A DNA stretch of 64,000 nt. It comes from Bacillus sp. SD088 (GTDB taxonomy: Bacteria > Bacillota > Bacilli > Bacillales > Bacillaceae_C). The notes below the pieces were generated by a model, which did no database searches, had not been told where the DNA came from, and was given only the letters and a program-made list of their open reading frames with translations. Numbering within the stretch: position 1 is the stretch's first letter; every line of letters starts with the position of its first letter. The DNA is taken from contig NZ_JADIJK010000016.1 of the NCBI RefSeq assembly GCF_017355205.1, forward strand, positions 1-64,000. The letters run 5' to 3'. Positions 36,152 to 45,735 of this stretch are shown piece by piece. The position numbers and the translations under genes are program-made.

Positions 36152-37129
36152 ATGATGATGGAAAGAGTTATTTTATTTTCCTTACTTATTAGTTTTCTTA
36201 TTACTGTCTTACTTTCTCCGATCTTTATCCCGTTTTTAAGAAGACTTAAATTCGGGCAAAGTATTCGGGAAGAAGGACCGAAATCACACCAAAAGAAGAG
36301 TGGAACCCCAACAATGGGAGGGATATTGATTGTCCTATCCACTTTGATTACTACATTGATCATGCTTTGGAAATTTTCACAGCCAAGCTGGGAAATTTAT
36401 TTATTATTGTTTGTAACTTTAGGTTATGGATTACTCGGTTTCTTAGACGATTTTATAAAAATTGCCTTTAAAAGAAATTTAGGATTAACATCACTGCAAA
36501 AATTGATTGGTCAAATTGTGATTGCTATTATTTTTTATATTGTCTTGAGAACAAATGAAATTTCAACTGCTATTGCCATTCCCATGACTGATTTCAGTAT
36601 AGACCTTGGCTGGTTTTATGCAGTATTTATTGTTTTTTGGCTAGTAGGATTTTCCAATGCAGTAAATTTAACAGATGGCTTAGATGGATTGCTTTCTGGA
36701 ACAGCTGCTATTGCTTTTGGTGCATTTGCCATTGTGGCATGGAGCCAATCGCAATTTGATGTTTCCATTTTTTCCGTTACCATTGTTGGAGCAGTTCTAG
36801 GTTTTCTTGTATTCAATGCCCATCCTGCAAAGGTGTTTATGGGAGATACGGGTTCACTAGCTTTAGGTGGAGCAATTGCCGCTATTTCCATTTTATTAAA
36901 GGCGGAGATTATTTTACTTGTTATTGGAGCTATCTTCGTAATTGAAACTCTATCTGTTATATTGCAGGTCGCATCCTTTAAAACAACAGGAAAAAGAATT
37001 TTCAAAATGAGTCCTTTACATCACCATTATGAATTATCTGGTTGGTCAGAGTGGCGCGTTGTTGTAACTTTTTGGGTTGTTGGACTTCTTTGTGCCGTTT
37101 TAGGAATTTATGTAGAGGTGTGGTTGTAG
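36152..37129 (+). CDS. mraY: Phospho-N-acetylmuramoyl-pentapeptide-transferase
   Basis: 325 residues, ten membrane helices. [16 protein letters not shown] (about residues 40-55), [16 protein letters not shown] and the HHHYE motif ([11 protein letters not shown]) are all present. It makes lipid I from UDP-MurNAc-pentapeptide and undecaprenyl phosphate. The start at 36152 (ATG ATG ATG) gives the B. subtilis length; the frame is open upstream to 36098 without support. Confidence 0.97.
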   Translation: MMMERVILFSLLISFLITVLLSPIFIPFLRRLKFGQSIREEGPKSHQKKSGTPTMGGILIVLSTLITTLIMLWKFSQPSWEIYLLLFVTLGYGLLGFLDDFIKIAFKRNLGLTSLQKLIGQIVIAIIFYIVLRTNEISTAIAIPMTDFSIDLGWFYAVFIVFWLVGFSNAVNLTDGLDGLLSGTAAIAFGAFAIVAWSQSQFDVSIFSVTIVGAVLGFLVFNAHPAKVFMGDTGSLALGGAIAAISILLKAEIILLVIGAIFVIETLSVILQVASFKTTGKRIFKMSPLHHHYELSGWSEWRVVVTFWVVGLLCAVLGIYVEVWL

Positions 37130-37130
37130 A

Positions 37131-38498
37131 GTGAAAAATATCAAAGAATATCATTACAAAAAAGTATTAGTGCTAGGACTCGCAAAAAGTGGTGTCGTAG
37201 CAGCCTCTCTATTACATCAGTTAGGTGCTTTCGTCACAGTGAATGATTTTAAGCCATTTGAAGAAAATCCAGATGCGCAAGGATTACTTGAGCAGGGGAT
37301 AAAAGTGATTTGTGGGAGTCATCCAGTTGAACTATTGGATGAGGGGTTTGAATTGATCGTGAAAAATCCGGGAATCCCATATTCTAATCCCATTATTCAA
37401 GGAGCTTTGGAAATGGGCCTGCCAATTATAACGGAGGTCGAACTTGCATCGCAAATTGCTGAAGCTGATATCATCGGTATTACTGGTACAAATGGTAAAA
37501 CCACGACTACCACTTTAATTTTCGAGATACTTAAAGAAGCGAATAAACAACCGCTTATTGCCGGAAATATTGGAACTGTGGCATCTGAAGTAGCACAAAT
37601 AGCAACCGCAAATAATACAATGGTCGTGGAATTATCTTCCTTTCAATTAATGGGAATTGAAAGTTTCAGACCTCATATTGCTATTTTGACAAATTTATAT
37701 GAGGCACACTTAGATTATCACAGTTCTTGGAATGAATATGCACAAGCAAAAATGAATATTACTAAAAACCAAACTTCAGATGATTATTTAATAGTGAATG
37801 CAGACCAAGAGGTATTAGTAAACTTGGCGCAAACAAGTCATGCGCAAATCATTCCATTTTCCACAAAAAGCTATCTTGAACACGGCGCATCTGTCTATGA
37901 AGGGAAGCTAATGTATGACCAAGAAGAGATCATGAATATATCAGAAATTGCTTTACCTGGTGCTCATAATCTAGAAAATATTTTAGCGGCGACGATCGCT
38001 TCTAAATTAAAGGGTGTTGGAAATAAAGTTATTGTGACGATTTTATCTACTTTTACAGGTGTGAAGCATCGTACGCAATTTGTGGCAGAATTCAATCAAA
38101 GGCGATTCTATAATGATTCAAAAGCGACCAATATATTGGCGGCTTCAAGCGCTTTAAGTGCTTTTACCGACCCTATCATCCTTCTAGCAGGTGGTTTAGA
38201 TCGAGGGAATGAATTTGATGAGCTTATTCCTTCTTTAACAAATGTAAAAGCTCTTGTTCTATTTGGTCAAACTGCAAAAAAAATAGAAGAGATGGGAAAA
38301 AAGGCAGGGATACAAACGATTATACATGTCGATAATGTAGAAGAAGCTGTTCCTGCAGCCTATGAAATATCTAACCGCGGAGATGTTATTTTACTTTCAC
38401 CAGCATGTGCTAGTTGGGACCAATATAAAACTTTTGAAGTTCGCGGTGATATTTTCATTGAGGCTGTGCATAAACTGGAAGAGAGCAATAATTTTTAG
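37131..38498 (+). CDS. murD: UDP-N-acetylmuramoylalanine--D-glutamate ligase
   Basis: 455 residues. N-terminal GLAKSGVVAASLL, ATP loop GITGTNGKTTTTTLIFE near residue 115, KHRTQFV and the C-terminal LLSPACASWDQ motif. It adds D-Glu to UDP-MurNAc-L-Ala. It starts GTG one base after the mraY stop, so the two are coupled. A 335-bp repeat follows. Confidence 0.97.
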   Translation: MKNIKEYHYKKVLVLGLAKSGVVAASLLHQLGAFVTVNDFKPFEENPDAQGLLEQGIKVICGSHPVELLDEGFELIVKNPGIPYSNPIIQGALEMGLPIITEVELASQIAEADIIGITGTNGKTTTTTLIFEILKEANKQPLIAGNIGTVASEVAQIATANNTMVVELSSFQLMGIESFRPHIAILTNLYEAHLDYHSSWNEYAQAKMNITKNQTSDDYLIVNADQEVLVNLAQTSHAQIIPFSTKSYLEHGASVYEGKLMYDQEEIMNISEIALPGAHNLENILAATIASKLKGVGNKVIVTILSTFTGVKHRTQFVAEFNQRRFYNDSKATNILAASSALSAFTDPIILLAGGLDRGNEFDELIPSLTNVKALVLFGQTAKKIEEMGKKAGIQTIIHVDNVEEAVPAAYEISNRGDVILLSPACASWDQYKTFEVRGDIFIEAVHKLEESNNF

Positions 38499-38535
38499 GG
38501 GTCATCAGTAGAGAGGCATATACATCCCTTAAAAT

Positions 38536-38870
38536 GTATGTTCAAAAAGGAGAATAAAAAGGACCAAGTCGGCGACTATGCTGACGTCCTGTCAGCAACA
38601 CCGACACTAGTACATCCTGTACGTCGAAAGTTCGAGGCGGCGCAGTTTCGAGCAGCGGAATGTATCCATTTAGATACATGAGCATAAGGAAAGCATCCCT
38701 GAATCCGCATCGCACGAAGGAAAAGTGGTTTTCTTTTCCAAGGAGCGGAGAAACAAGCCAACGAGCTTCCACAGGAGGTGGTGACTTCTATATTGCCCGC
38801 AGACGTGTCGGTACTTAGTCGAAGATCCTTATATCCCGCAGTGTCATTTTTACCGGACATTTTGAACATC
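38536..38870. repeat. TGTTCAAAAAG inverted-end element C (murD-spoVE), longest copy
   Basis: About 335 bp. Left end ATGTTCAAAAAGGAGAATAA, right end TACCGGACATTTTGAACAT. Its first 50 bp match element A and its right part matches element D at 45.7 kb (for example GTGTCGGTACTTAGTCGAAG and CCCGCAGTGTCATTTTTACC). It therefore looks like the parent form of the shorter ones. Open frames on the minus strand inside it are not conserved coding regions as far as I can see. Confidence 0.7.
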
Positions 38871-38915
38871 CTCCTAAAAAGCTCTAAATTGCTAGTTACG
38901 AGGTGTGTATAGCCA

Positions 38916-40010
38916 TTGAAAAAAACCGCCCCTGATTTTATTTTAATTCTGTCGACCATGTTATTACTTGCAATCGGATTAATCATGGTTTATAGTGCGA
39001 GTGCCGTATGGGCTGACTATAAATTTTCCGATTCATTTTTCTTTGCTAAGCGTCAGTTTTTGTTTGCTGCTCTTGGTATTGTAGCCATGCTTGTCATTAT
39101 GAATGTTGATTATTGGGTATTAAAAAAGTGGTCCAAGCCTTTACTCATTATCTGTTTTGTCTTATTGATTTTAGTTATTATCCCGGGTGTCGGAATGGTG
39201 AGAAATGGTTCAAGAAGCTGGTTAGGTGTTGGTGCTTTCTCCATTCAGCCGTCTGAATTTATGAAATTAGCGATGATTGCTTTTTTAGCTAAATTCCTTT
39301 CAGATAAGCAAAGATATATTACAACGTTGAAAAAAGGATTGCTTCCATCTTTAGGACTCGTTTTTATAGCATTTGGCGTTATTATGCTTCAACCTGATCT
39401 TGGGACAGGGACCGTTATGGTTGCCACTTGCATGATTATGATATTTATTGCTGGGGCACGTGTATCACACTTTGCTGTACTAGGCTTGATTGGACTAGCT
39501 GGTTTTGCTGGACTTGTCATTTCCGCTTCCTATCGAATTGCGCGAATTACCTCATTTCTCGATCCATGGCAGGATCCGCTAAAAAGTGGATTTCAAATTA
39601 TACAATCTTTATATGCTATTGGTCCAGGGGGATTATTTGGATTAGGGTTAGGAGAGAGTAGACAAAAATTCTTCTATCTACCGGAACCACAAACAGATTT
39701 TATATTTGCCATTCTGGCAGAAGAGCTAGGCTTTATCGGAGGCAGTCTCATTCTATTATTATTTGCCTTATTATTATGGCGGGGAATAAGAGTCGCTTTA
39801 GGTGCTCCAGATTTATTTGGTAGCTTCCTGGCAGTGGGAATTATATCCATGATTGCCATCCAGGTGATGATCAATATCGGAGTGGTAACAGGCTTAATGC
39901 CGGTTACAGGGATTACACTGCCATTCCTCAGCTATGGGGGCTCATCTCTCACATTAATGCTAATGGCCGTCGGAATCCTCCTAAACATCAGCCGCCACTC
40001 TCGAATATAA
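38916..40010 (+). CDS. spoVE: SEDS-family glycosyltransferase SpoVE (FtsW/RodA family)
   Basis: 364 residues, ten membrane helices. PSEFMKLAMIAFLAKFL near residue 110 includes the SEDS catalytic region, GGFGLGLGESRQK-like GGLFGLGLGESRQKFFYLPE near residue 235, and GVVTGLMPVTGITLPFLSYGGSS near residue 325. At this place in Bacillus dcw clusters the gene is spoVE, which polymerises cortex glycan with SpoVD; ftsW lies elsewhere. It could still be a division FtsW. TTG start after GAGGTG. Confidence 0.88.
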   Translation: MKKTAPDFILILSTMLLLAIGLIMVYSASAVWADYKFSDSFFFAKRQFLFAALGIVAMLVIMNVDYWVLKKWSKPLLIICFVLLILVIIPGVGMVRNGSRSWLGVGAFSIQPSEFMKLAMIAFLAKFLSDKQRYITTLKKGLLPSLGLVFIAFGVIMLQPDLGTGTVMVATCMIMIFIAGARVSHFAVLGLIGLAGFAGLVISASYRIARITSFLDPWQDPLKSGFQIIQSLYAIGPGGLFGLGLGESRQKFFYLPEPQTDFIFAILAEELGFIGGSLILLLFALLLWRGIRVALGAPDLFGSFLAVGIISMIAIQVMINIGVVTGLMPVTGITLPFLSYGGSSLTLMLMAVGILLNISRHSRI

Positions 40011-40341
40011 AAAGAAAAGCGGAAGCGCCTGATCAGCGACGTACAAACTTTTTAGGGTTCTGACGAGATAAAGGAAACACCATGAGCTTAAGAAGCGAAG
40101 GGATGTTGACTTATCGTAGGAAGAAACCGAAAGTTAGCTAGTCGCTAGGCGCTGTAGCTGGACAAAAGAAAAGCGAAAGCGCCTGATCAGCGACGTACAA
40201 ACTTTTTAGGGTTCTGACGAGATAAAGGAAACACCATGAGCTTAAGAAGCGAATGGATGTTGACTTATCGTAGGAAGAAACCGAAAGTTAGCTAGTCGCT
40301 AGGCGCTGTAGCTAGACAAAAGAAAAGCGAAAGCGCCAGGA
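40010..40341 (-). repeat. Two tandem 154-bp palindromic elements plus a partial third
   Basis: Unit 1 is 40010-40163 and unit 2 is 40164-40317, identical except for about four bases; a third start, AAAAGAAAAGCGAAAGCGCC, stops at about 40341. Each unit begins AAAAGCG..AAGCGCCTGATCA and ends TCGCTAGGCGCTGTAGCT. The same sequence, inverted, is at 47629-47775. The high identity indicates a recent duplication. Rest of the 599-bp gap: a terminator at 40380 and a short hairpin at 40544. Confidence 0.8.
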
Positions 40342-40379
40342 AAAACTGTTAAAAGCATGAGGCCTTGTTGACCACAAAT

Positions 40380-40405
40380 AGAACTCTGTAGGGGTTCTTT
40401 TTTTT
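40380..40405 (+). terminator. Terminator between spoVE and murG
   Basis: AGAACTC and GGGTTCT pair across a TGTAG loop, followed by eight T. It implies murG is not simply read through from spoVE. Confidence 0.75.
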
Positions 40406-40543
40406 GTCGTAAATATTGAAAATAAAGCTATTTTAATATTTTTTATTACATTTAAACAACATTCGATGACGAACACTTTATTATTGAGTAAAATATAGTA
40501 AGATAATGATTAAGATAAATTTATTTAGCTATATAAAAGAGGT

Positions 40544-40571
40544 TGTTCAAAAAGCCCAACCTTTTTGAACA
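40544..40571. repeat. TGTTCAAAAAG inverted-end element E, 28 bp (spoVE-murG)
   Basis: TGTTCAAAAAG at 40544-40554, six bases, then CTTTTTGAACA at 40561-40571. Perfect 11-bp inverted ends with no interior, so this is the minimal form of the family, or a plain hairpin derived from it. It lies 38 bp before murG. Confidence 0.6.
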
Positions 40572-40609
40572 CTCACTAAAAAGAGAATGATTAAGACTGA
40601 GGTGGGAAT

Positions 40610-41710
40610 ATGAAAATAGTGGTTACGGGTGGAGGTACAGGTGGACATATCTATCCGGCGCTCGCTTTAATTAGGACGATTAAGCAGCAATATCCAGAAA
40701 CGGAATTTACATATATCGGTACAGAAAAAGGCTTGGAAGCTGAAATCGTTCCGCGTGAGAATATTCCTTTTGAATCGATCCATATAACGGGATTTAGAAG
40801 ATCGTTATCCTTTGAAAATGTTAAAACTATTTTTCGCTTTTTAAAGGGTGTAAAGGATAGTAAGCATATCTTTAAAAAAGTGAAGCCAGATGTCGTGATC
40901 GGAACAGGTGGTTATGTTTGTGGACCAGTTGTCTACGCTGCAGCGAAGAAAAAAATTCCCACGATTATTCACGAACAAAATAGTGTACCTGGATTAACGA
41001 ATAAGTTTCTCAGTCGATATGTTGATAAGGTTGCAGTATGCTTTGAAGAAGTAAAAGAATTTTTCCCTGAGGATAAGGCGATCTTAACAGGGAATCCACG
41101 TGCTTCGGAAGTTATTGGAAAAAGAAAACCTGGGGTGTTAGCAGCTCTTGGGTTGAAAGAGGGTATTCCCACGGTCTTGATTACAGGAGGAAGCAGAGGG
41201 GCAAGACCGATTAATGATGCTGTGGTGAAATCATTAAGCTCCTTATCAAGAAGGCCCTATCAAGTCATATATGTGACGGGACAAGTGCATTATGACCATG
41301 TAATGGAAGAAGCAAAATTGGTAGGAAAACTTTCTAATATCGCAATTGTTCCGTTTATTCATGAGATGCAAACGGTCCTATCATCCGTTGATGGAGTTGT
41401 TGGAAGGGCGGGAGCTACGTCTTTAGCTGAAATTACAGCTATCGGTCTTCCTTCCATACTAATTCCTAGTCCATATGTGACGAATAATCACCAAGAGAAA
41501 AATGCTCAAACATTGGTTGAACATGGAGCTGCTATTATGCTACTTGAGAGGGAATTATCAAGCAAACAGTTTTTAGACTCATTAGATTCAATCATGCTAA
41601 ACGATGAAAAGAGAAAGATCATGGGGGAAGAATCTAGAAAACTCGGCATACGGGATGCATCTAAACATTTATCTGATCTGATGTTTCAATTAGTTAAACA
41701 ACCTCAGTAA
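40610..41710 (+). CDS. murG: UDP-GlcNAc:lipid I transferase MurG
   Basis: 366 residues. N-terminal [14 protein letters not shown], second G-rich loop [14 protein letters not shown]-domain [10 protein letters not shown] and [26 protein letters not shown]. It makes lipid II on the inner face of the membrane. Ribosome site GAGGTGGGA. It is in a transcription unit of its own start, given the terminator upstream. Confidence 0.97.
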   Translation: MKIVVTGGGTGGHIYPALALIRTIKQQYPETEFTYIGTEKGLEAEIVPRENIPFESIHITGFRRSLSFENVKTIFRFLKGVKDSKHIFKKVKPDVVIGTGGYVCGPVVYAAAKKKIPTIIHEQNSVPGLTNKFLSRYVDKVAVCFEEVKEFFPEDKAILTGNPRASEVIGKRKPGVLAALGLKEGIPTVLITGGSRGARPINDAVVKSLSSLSRRPYQVIYVTGQVHYDHVMEEAKLVGKLSNIAIVPFIHEMQTVLSSVDGVVGRAGATSLAEITAIGLPSILIPSPYVTNNHQEKNAQTLVEHGAAIMLLERELSSKQFLDSLDSIMLNDEKRKIMGEESRKLGIRDASKHLSDLMFQLVKQPQ

Positions 41711-41766
41711 ATAAGAGAGTCGAGTGCCTCATTATGAAGTAGATAAGGATGGAAGGGGGCATGCCT

Positions 41767-42546
41767 ATGCCAAAAGGGAAGGTTTTATCATTAGAGGATA
41801 GGATACCGAAGATAAAAGTACATCGAAGAAAAAAAGCCAACAGAAGATTAATCATCTTGTTATCCGTATTTTTTTTATTGATTGTTGTCGTTGTATACTT
41901 CCAATCCCCTCTTAGTCATATTAAAGAAATTGATATCAAAGGGAATAAAATCGCATCTAAAGAGGACATTTTATCCGTATCTGGGCTAGAGCCTGGCGGG
42001 AAATTATGGAATATAAATCGAAAAAATGTGAAGAATAATCTAAAGAAGCTCCCAGAAGTGAAGGATGTAGATGTTAAAATTACATTTCCAAATACAATTA
42101 AGCTACATATAAAAGAACACGCAAGTCTTGCTTTACTAATGAATGATGATCAGCACGTTCAACCTGTTTTAGAGAATGGACAGGTATTAAAGGAGAAAAA
42201 TCGTCTTTTAATGAATGCACCTATTTTGATTAAATTTAAAGAGGATGAGATATTAAAAGACTTAATCGCCCAATTAAAAGACATTCCGACGGAAATATAC
42301 TATTCCATTTCTGAAATTCAACATGACCCTAAAAAAACCGATCCGTACCATATTTATTTATATATGAATGATGGAAATGAAGTAAATGCAACTATTCCGA
42401 CTTTAGCGGAAAAAATGGCGCATTACCCCTCTGTTGTTGGACAATTAGATCCAGATACTAAAGGTGTGATTGATTTTGAGGTAGGATCATTTTTTAGAGC
42501 ATATGAGAAAGAGGGGGAAGATATGAATGAGGAGGAGGAAAGGTAA
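41767..42546 (+). CDS. divIB: Cell division protein DivIB (FtsQ family)
   Basis: 259 residues: basic cytoplasmic tail with LEDRIPKIKVHRRKKANRR, one membrane helix (about residues 27-45), the POTRA domain (SHIKEIDIKGNKIASKEDILSVSGL), then the beta domain. It joins FtsL and DivIC at the septum. The start is chosen at 41767 from the distance to GGAAGGGGG (41751-41759); ATGs at 41749 and 41761 are in frame but too close. Confidence 0.92.
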   Translation: MPKGKVLSLEDRIPKIKVHRRKKANRRLIILLSVFFLLIVVVVYFQSPLSHIKEIDIKGNKIASKEDILSVSGLEPGGKLWNINRKNVKNNLKKLPEVKDVDVKITFPNTIKLHIKEHASLALLMNDDQHVQPVLENGQVLKEKNRLLMNAPILIKFKEDEILKDLIAQLKDIPTEIYYSISEIQHDPKKTDPYHIYLYMNDGNEVNATIPTLAEKMAHYPSVVGQLDPDTKGVIDFEVGSFFRAYEKEGEDMNEEEER

Positions 42547-43231
42547 ATATATCATATTTTCCTTTGTATTTCTGATATTTGGCTTTATCTTAGCTTTTTC
42601 ATATAGTCAAACAGAAAAAGACAAGCATGCAAATGTGAAAATTACAGATAGGCAATATAGGATGGAAAAAGATTTACAAAATCAATTGATCTCCATTCAA
42701 GATCGGAACCAAGAATTACAAAAAGACTTGTATGGTAAGCAAGATCGAGTAAGGCAAATAGAGAGGGAATTATTTCAAGAAGAAGAAAATTATCAAACAT
42801 TAGCTGCCAACGCGGAAAAATACCGGATGTATCTAGGGAAAGTAAAAGTGAAAGGGCCAGGAGTCGAGATTTTACTGGAGGACGGAGAATATAAAAAAGA
42901 TGAAGATGCTAACAATTATCTTGTTCATGAGCATCATGTCTTTAAGGTAGTAAATGAATTATTTGTATCAGGAGCTTCTGCGATTGCCATAAATGGGCAA
43001 AGATTAAAATCTGATTCTTATATTGTATGTAACGGTCCAGTTATTACGGTTGATGGGAATCCTTTCCCGGCACCTTTTAAAATTACTGCAATAGGAGACA
43101 CAGACACCCTTACAGCGGCTGTAACATTAAAGGGTGGGGTGCGAGACCAATTAGTAAACGATGATATAATGTTTACAATTGAAAAGAAAAAACAGCTTGT
43201 TTTAGATCCAATTTTAGGAGAAACATCATAA
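42527..43231 (+). CDS. ylxW: DUF881 protein YlxW
   Basis: 234 residues: an N-terminal membrane anchor (about residues 8-25), a coiled coil (about 40-90), then the DUF881 domain with KVKGPGVEILLEDGE and INGQRLKSDSYIVCNGP. It is outside the membrane; precise role unknown. It overlaps divIB by 20 bases and the next gene by one (TAATG). Confidence 0.92.
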   Translation: MRRRKGKYIIFSFVFLIFGFILAFSYSQTEKDKHANVKITDRQYRMEKDLQNQLISIQDRNQELQKDLYGKQDRVRQIERELFQEEENYQTLAANAEKYRMYLGKVKVKGPGVEILLEDGEYKKDEDANNYLVHEHHVFKVVNELFVSGASAIAINGQRLKSDSYIVCNGPVITVDGNPFPAPFKITAIGDTDTLTAAVTLKGGVRDQLVNDDIMFTIEKKKQLVLDPILGETS

Positions 43232-43956
43232 TGGCGGGTAAAACGAGAATATATTTTACACTTATCACGTTCATTGTTGGTTTTATGGTCGCTGTGCAAT
43301 TTAATACAGTAAAAAAACCAGATAATCGAGATACGCGGGATACATGGGAGTTACGAGAAGCAATTAATAATGAAATGGATTTGCAAACAAGGCTTTTACA
43401 AGAGATTCGTCTTCAAGATAAAAAAATCCATGATTATTCTTCCGAACTGCAAGATAATAAGGAAGATGTCTTGAAACAGACCATTTCAGAGCTAAAGAAG
43501 GAAGCAGGATTAACGAAGATAGATGGCCCAGGTTTGATTCTCAGCGTAAAGGCTATAGATGAAAGCATGTTGCTTGGACAGCCTCCACCCCAAACGTCTC
43601 CTACTGTATTACAAAGATTGATTAATGAGTTAAATATGTATGGAGCAAAAGCTATAGCTATTGATGGGGAGAGATACATAAACACAACGGTGATTCGAGA
43701 TATTAATGGAGAAACGAAGGTTGGGACCCATTCAGTCAACGATCTTCCATTTCAAATCCTTGTGTTAACGGAGAGTATGGAAGTAGCGGAGAAGCTATAT
43801 AATCATATGCAGATATCTCCTGTTTTAGATGATTTTTTTATAGATAATTTACAGGTCGATGTATCTGATCCGAAAGGGTCTATCGAATTGCCAGCCTATG
43901 TTAATCCAATTACAACGAGGGATATGGAGCCTGTGGAAGAAAAAGGAGATGTATAA
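43231..43956 (+). CDS. ylxX: DUF881 protein YlxX
   Basis: 241 residues: N-terminal helix (about residues 7-23), coiled coil (about 40-90), DUF881 domain with KIDGPGLILSVKA and AIAIDGERYINTTVIRDING. It is a paralogue of the gene before it, from an old duplication common to Bacilli. Coupled to both neighbours by overlap or a one-base gap. Confidence 0.92.
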   Translation: MAGKTRIYFTLITFIVGFMVAVQFNTVKKPDNRDTRDTWELREAINNEMDLQTRLLQEIRLQDKKIHDYSSELQDNKEDVLKQTISELKKEAGLTKIDGPGLILSVKAIDESMLLGQPPPQTSPTVLQRLINELNMYGAKAIAIDGERYINTTVIRDINGETKVGTHSVNDLPFQILVLTESMEVAEKLYNHMQISPVLDDFFIDNLQVDVSDPKGSIELPAYVNPITTRDMEPVEEKGDV

Positions 43957-43957
43957 T

Positions 43958-44314
43958 GTGGTGCTTCCCATCATCGGACTCCTTATAGGGATACTTCTAG
44001 GTTTTTTAACGGATATACAAATCCCGGATGAATATGCAAATTACTTGTCCATCGCTGTATTGGCGGCATTAGACACTTTATTTGGTGGGATTCGCGCGTA
44101 TTTACAAAATTTATACGATAATCGGGTATTTGTTTCCGGCTTTTTCTTTAATATTTTACTCGCAGCAAGTTTAGCTTTTCTAGGAGTGCACCTTGGTGTA
44201 GACTTATACTTAGCTGCAGTATTTGCATTTGGAATTCGTTTATTCCAAAATATAGCAGTAATTCGAAGAATCTTGCTTAATAAGTGGGGTAATACTAGAG
44301 AAAATTCGAAATAA
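43958..44314 (+). CDS. sbp: Small basic protein Sbp (DUF1290)
   Basis: 118 residues, four hydrophobic segments, with NYLSIAVLAALDTLFGGIRA and FVSGFFFNILLAASLAFLGVHLGVDLYLAAVFAFGIRLFQNIA. Function unknown, always next to ftsA in Bacilli. GTG at 43958 gives the B. subtilis-like MVLPIIGLL start, nine bases after AAAAGGAG; the frame is open upstream inside ylxX but is not coding there. Confidence 0.9.
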   Translation: MVLPIIGLLIGILLGFLTDIQIPDEYANYLSIAVLAALDTLFGGIRAYLQNLYDNRVFVSGFFFNILLAASLAFLGVHLGVDLYLAAVFAFGIRLFQNIAVIRRILLNKWGNTRENSK

Positions 44315-44372
44315 ATAGTATGATGAAACAGGAAAATTCTTTTAGGTGACGAATTAGTTAATTAAGCATACT

Positions 44373-44399
44373 CAAGGATTGATTATTCATGAACAGAAT
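44373..44399 (+). promoter_or_regulatory. Sigma-H-like promoter before ftsA
   Basis: AGGATTG at 44375-44381, an 11-bp spacer and ACAGAAT at 44393-44399 fit the sigma-H pattern AGGAWWW-N11/12-RNNGAAT with one mismatch. In B. subtilis one ftsAZ promoter depends on sigma-H and raises FtsAZ at the onset of sporulation, which supports the assignment. Confidence 0.6.
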
Positions 44400-44444
44400 A
44401 GAAGAGAATAATAGAGGAAAAACGAAACAAGGGGGTGCCAGGAA

Positions 44445-45719
44445 ATGAACAACAGCGAAATATATGTCAGTCTAGATATTGGTACATCCTCAGTCAAGGT
44501 GATTATTGGGGAAATGACCAATCATTCCCTTAATATTATCGGAGTAGGCACCGCCAATTCCGAGGGGATTAGGAAAGGTTCCATTGTGGATATCGACAAG
44601 ACGGTTCACTCGATCAGACGGGCTGTAGAACAAGCTGAGAGAATGATTGGAATGCAAATTAACCAGGTGATTGTTGGTATTGCTGGTAACCAAGTAGGTC
44701 TACAGCACTGTCATGGAGTAGTAGCTGTTTCAAGTGAAAACAGAGAGATTACAGATGAAGATGTTGCGAGAGTCATTGATGCAGCAGAAGTAGTTTCTAT
44801 TCCACCCGAAAGGGAAATTATTAATATCATTCCACATCAATTTATTGTTGATGGACTGGATGAAATTACAGATCCAAGAGGAATGATTGGTGTTAGACTT
44901 GAAATGGAAGGCATTATTGTGACTGGTTCCAAGACAAATCTACATAATACCCTTCGCTGTGTTGAAAGAGCTGGATTAGAAATTGTTGATATTGTCCTTA
45001 AACCACTTGCTGTGGCTTCAGCTGCGCTATCTAAGGATGAACAAAATTTAGGTACAGCATTAATCGACATGGGCGGTGGATCTACGACCATTGCGTTGTT
45101 TGAACATGGTTACATAAAAGGAACCACGGTGATTCCAATTGGTGGAGATAATATTACCAAGGATCTATCGATTGGACTAAGAACAACTACAGAAGATGCT
45201 GAAAAGATTAAGAAAAAGCATGGACATGCATACTATGATGAGGCATCTGAAGATGAGGTCTTTAGTGTACCGATTATTGGAAGTGATCAACATCAGCAAT
45301 TTAATCAATTAGAGTTGTCTGATATAATTGAAGCAAGGGTACAAGAGATATTTGAACTCGTTCAAAGTGAATTAATAAGAATGGGTGCCTCAGATCTGCC
45401 TGGAGGCATTGTTCTAACAGGCGGTGCTGTCAATGTTCCGGGGATTATGGAATTGGCACAAGGAATCTTTCAAAACAGGATTCGAATTGCGATCCCAGAT
45501 TATATCGGTGTTCGCGAACCACAGTATATTACGGCTGTTGGACTAATTAAACACGCTTATAAGACTGCTAGATTAGAAGGGAGAAATATTAGTTCCACTT
45601 CCGAATCATATGAGCAAACAGAGCCTGCAAAAGTGACACATACGAAAAAACCTGAAAAAAATTCGGATGAAAAAATTACTGCAAAAGTAAAGAAATTTTT
45701 CGGAAACTTTTTCGAGTAG
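44445..45719 (+). CDS. ftsA: Cell division protein FtsA
   Basis: 424 residues of actin fold: SLDIGTSSVKVIIGE at the N-terminus, LIDMGGGSTTIALF near residue 206, LTGGAVNVPGI near residue 325. The C-terminal KITAKVKKFFGNFFE is the amphipathic helix that binds the membrane. It anchors FtsZ at the division site. A 185-bp repeat separates it from ftsZ. Confidence 0.97.
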   Translation: MNNSEIYVSLDIGTSSVKVIIGEMTNHSLNIIGVGTANSEGIRKGSIVDIDKTVHSIRRAVEQAERMIGMQINQVIVGIAGNQVGLQHCHGVVAVSSENREITDEDVARVIDAAEVVSIPPEREIINIIPHQFIVDGLDEITDPRGMIGVRLEMEGIIVTGSKTNLHNTLRCVERAGLEIVDIVLKPLAVASAALSKDEQNLGTALIDMGGGSTTIALFEHGYIKGTTVIPIGGDNITKDLSIGLRTTTEDAEKIKKKHGHAYYDEASEDEVFSVPIIGSDQHQQFNQLELSDIIEARVQEIFELVQSELIRMGASDLPGGIVLTGGAVNVPGIMELAQGIFQNRIRIAIPDYIGVREPQYITAVGLIKHAYKTARLEGRNISSTSESYEQTEPAKVTHTKKPEKNSDEKITAKVKKFFGNFFE

Positions 45720-45735
45720 GCATCCCAGTAAATGA

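Noticed and set aside
38542-38986. Minus-strand open frames in the murD-spoVE gap
   Set aside because: They lie within the 335-bp repeat, overlap spoVE on the other strand, lack ribosome sites, and are broken in the related copy at 45.7 kb.
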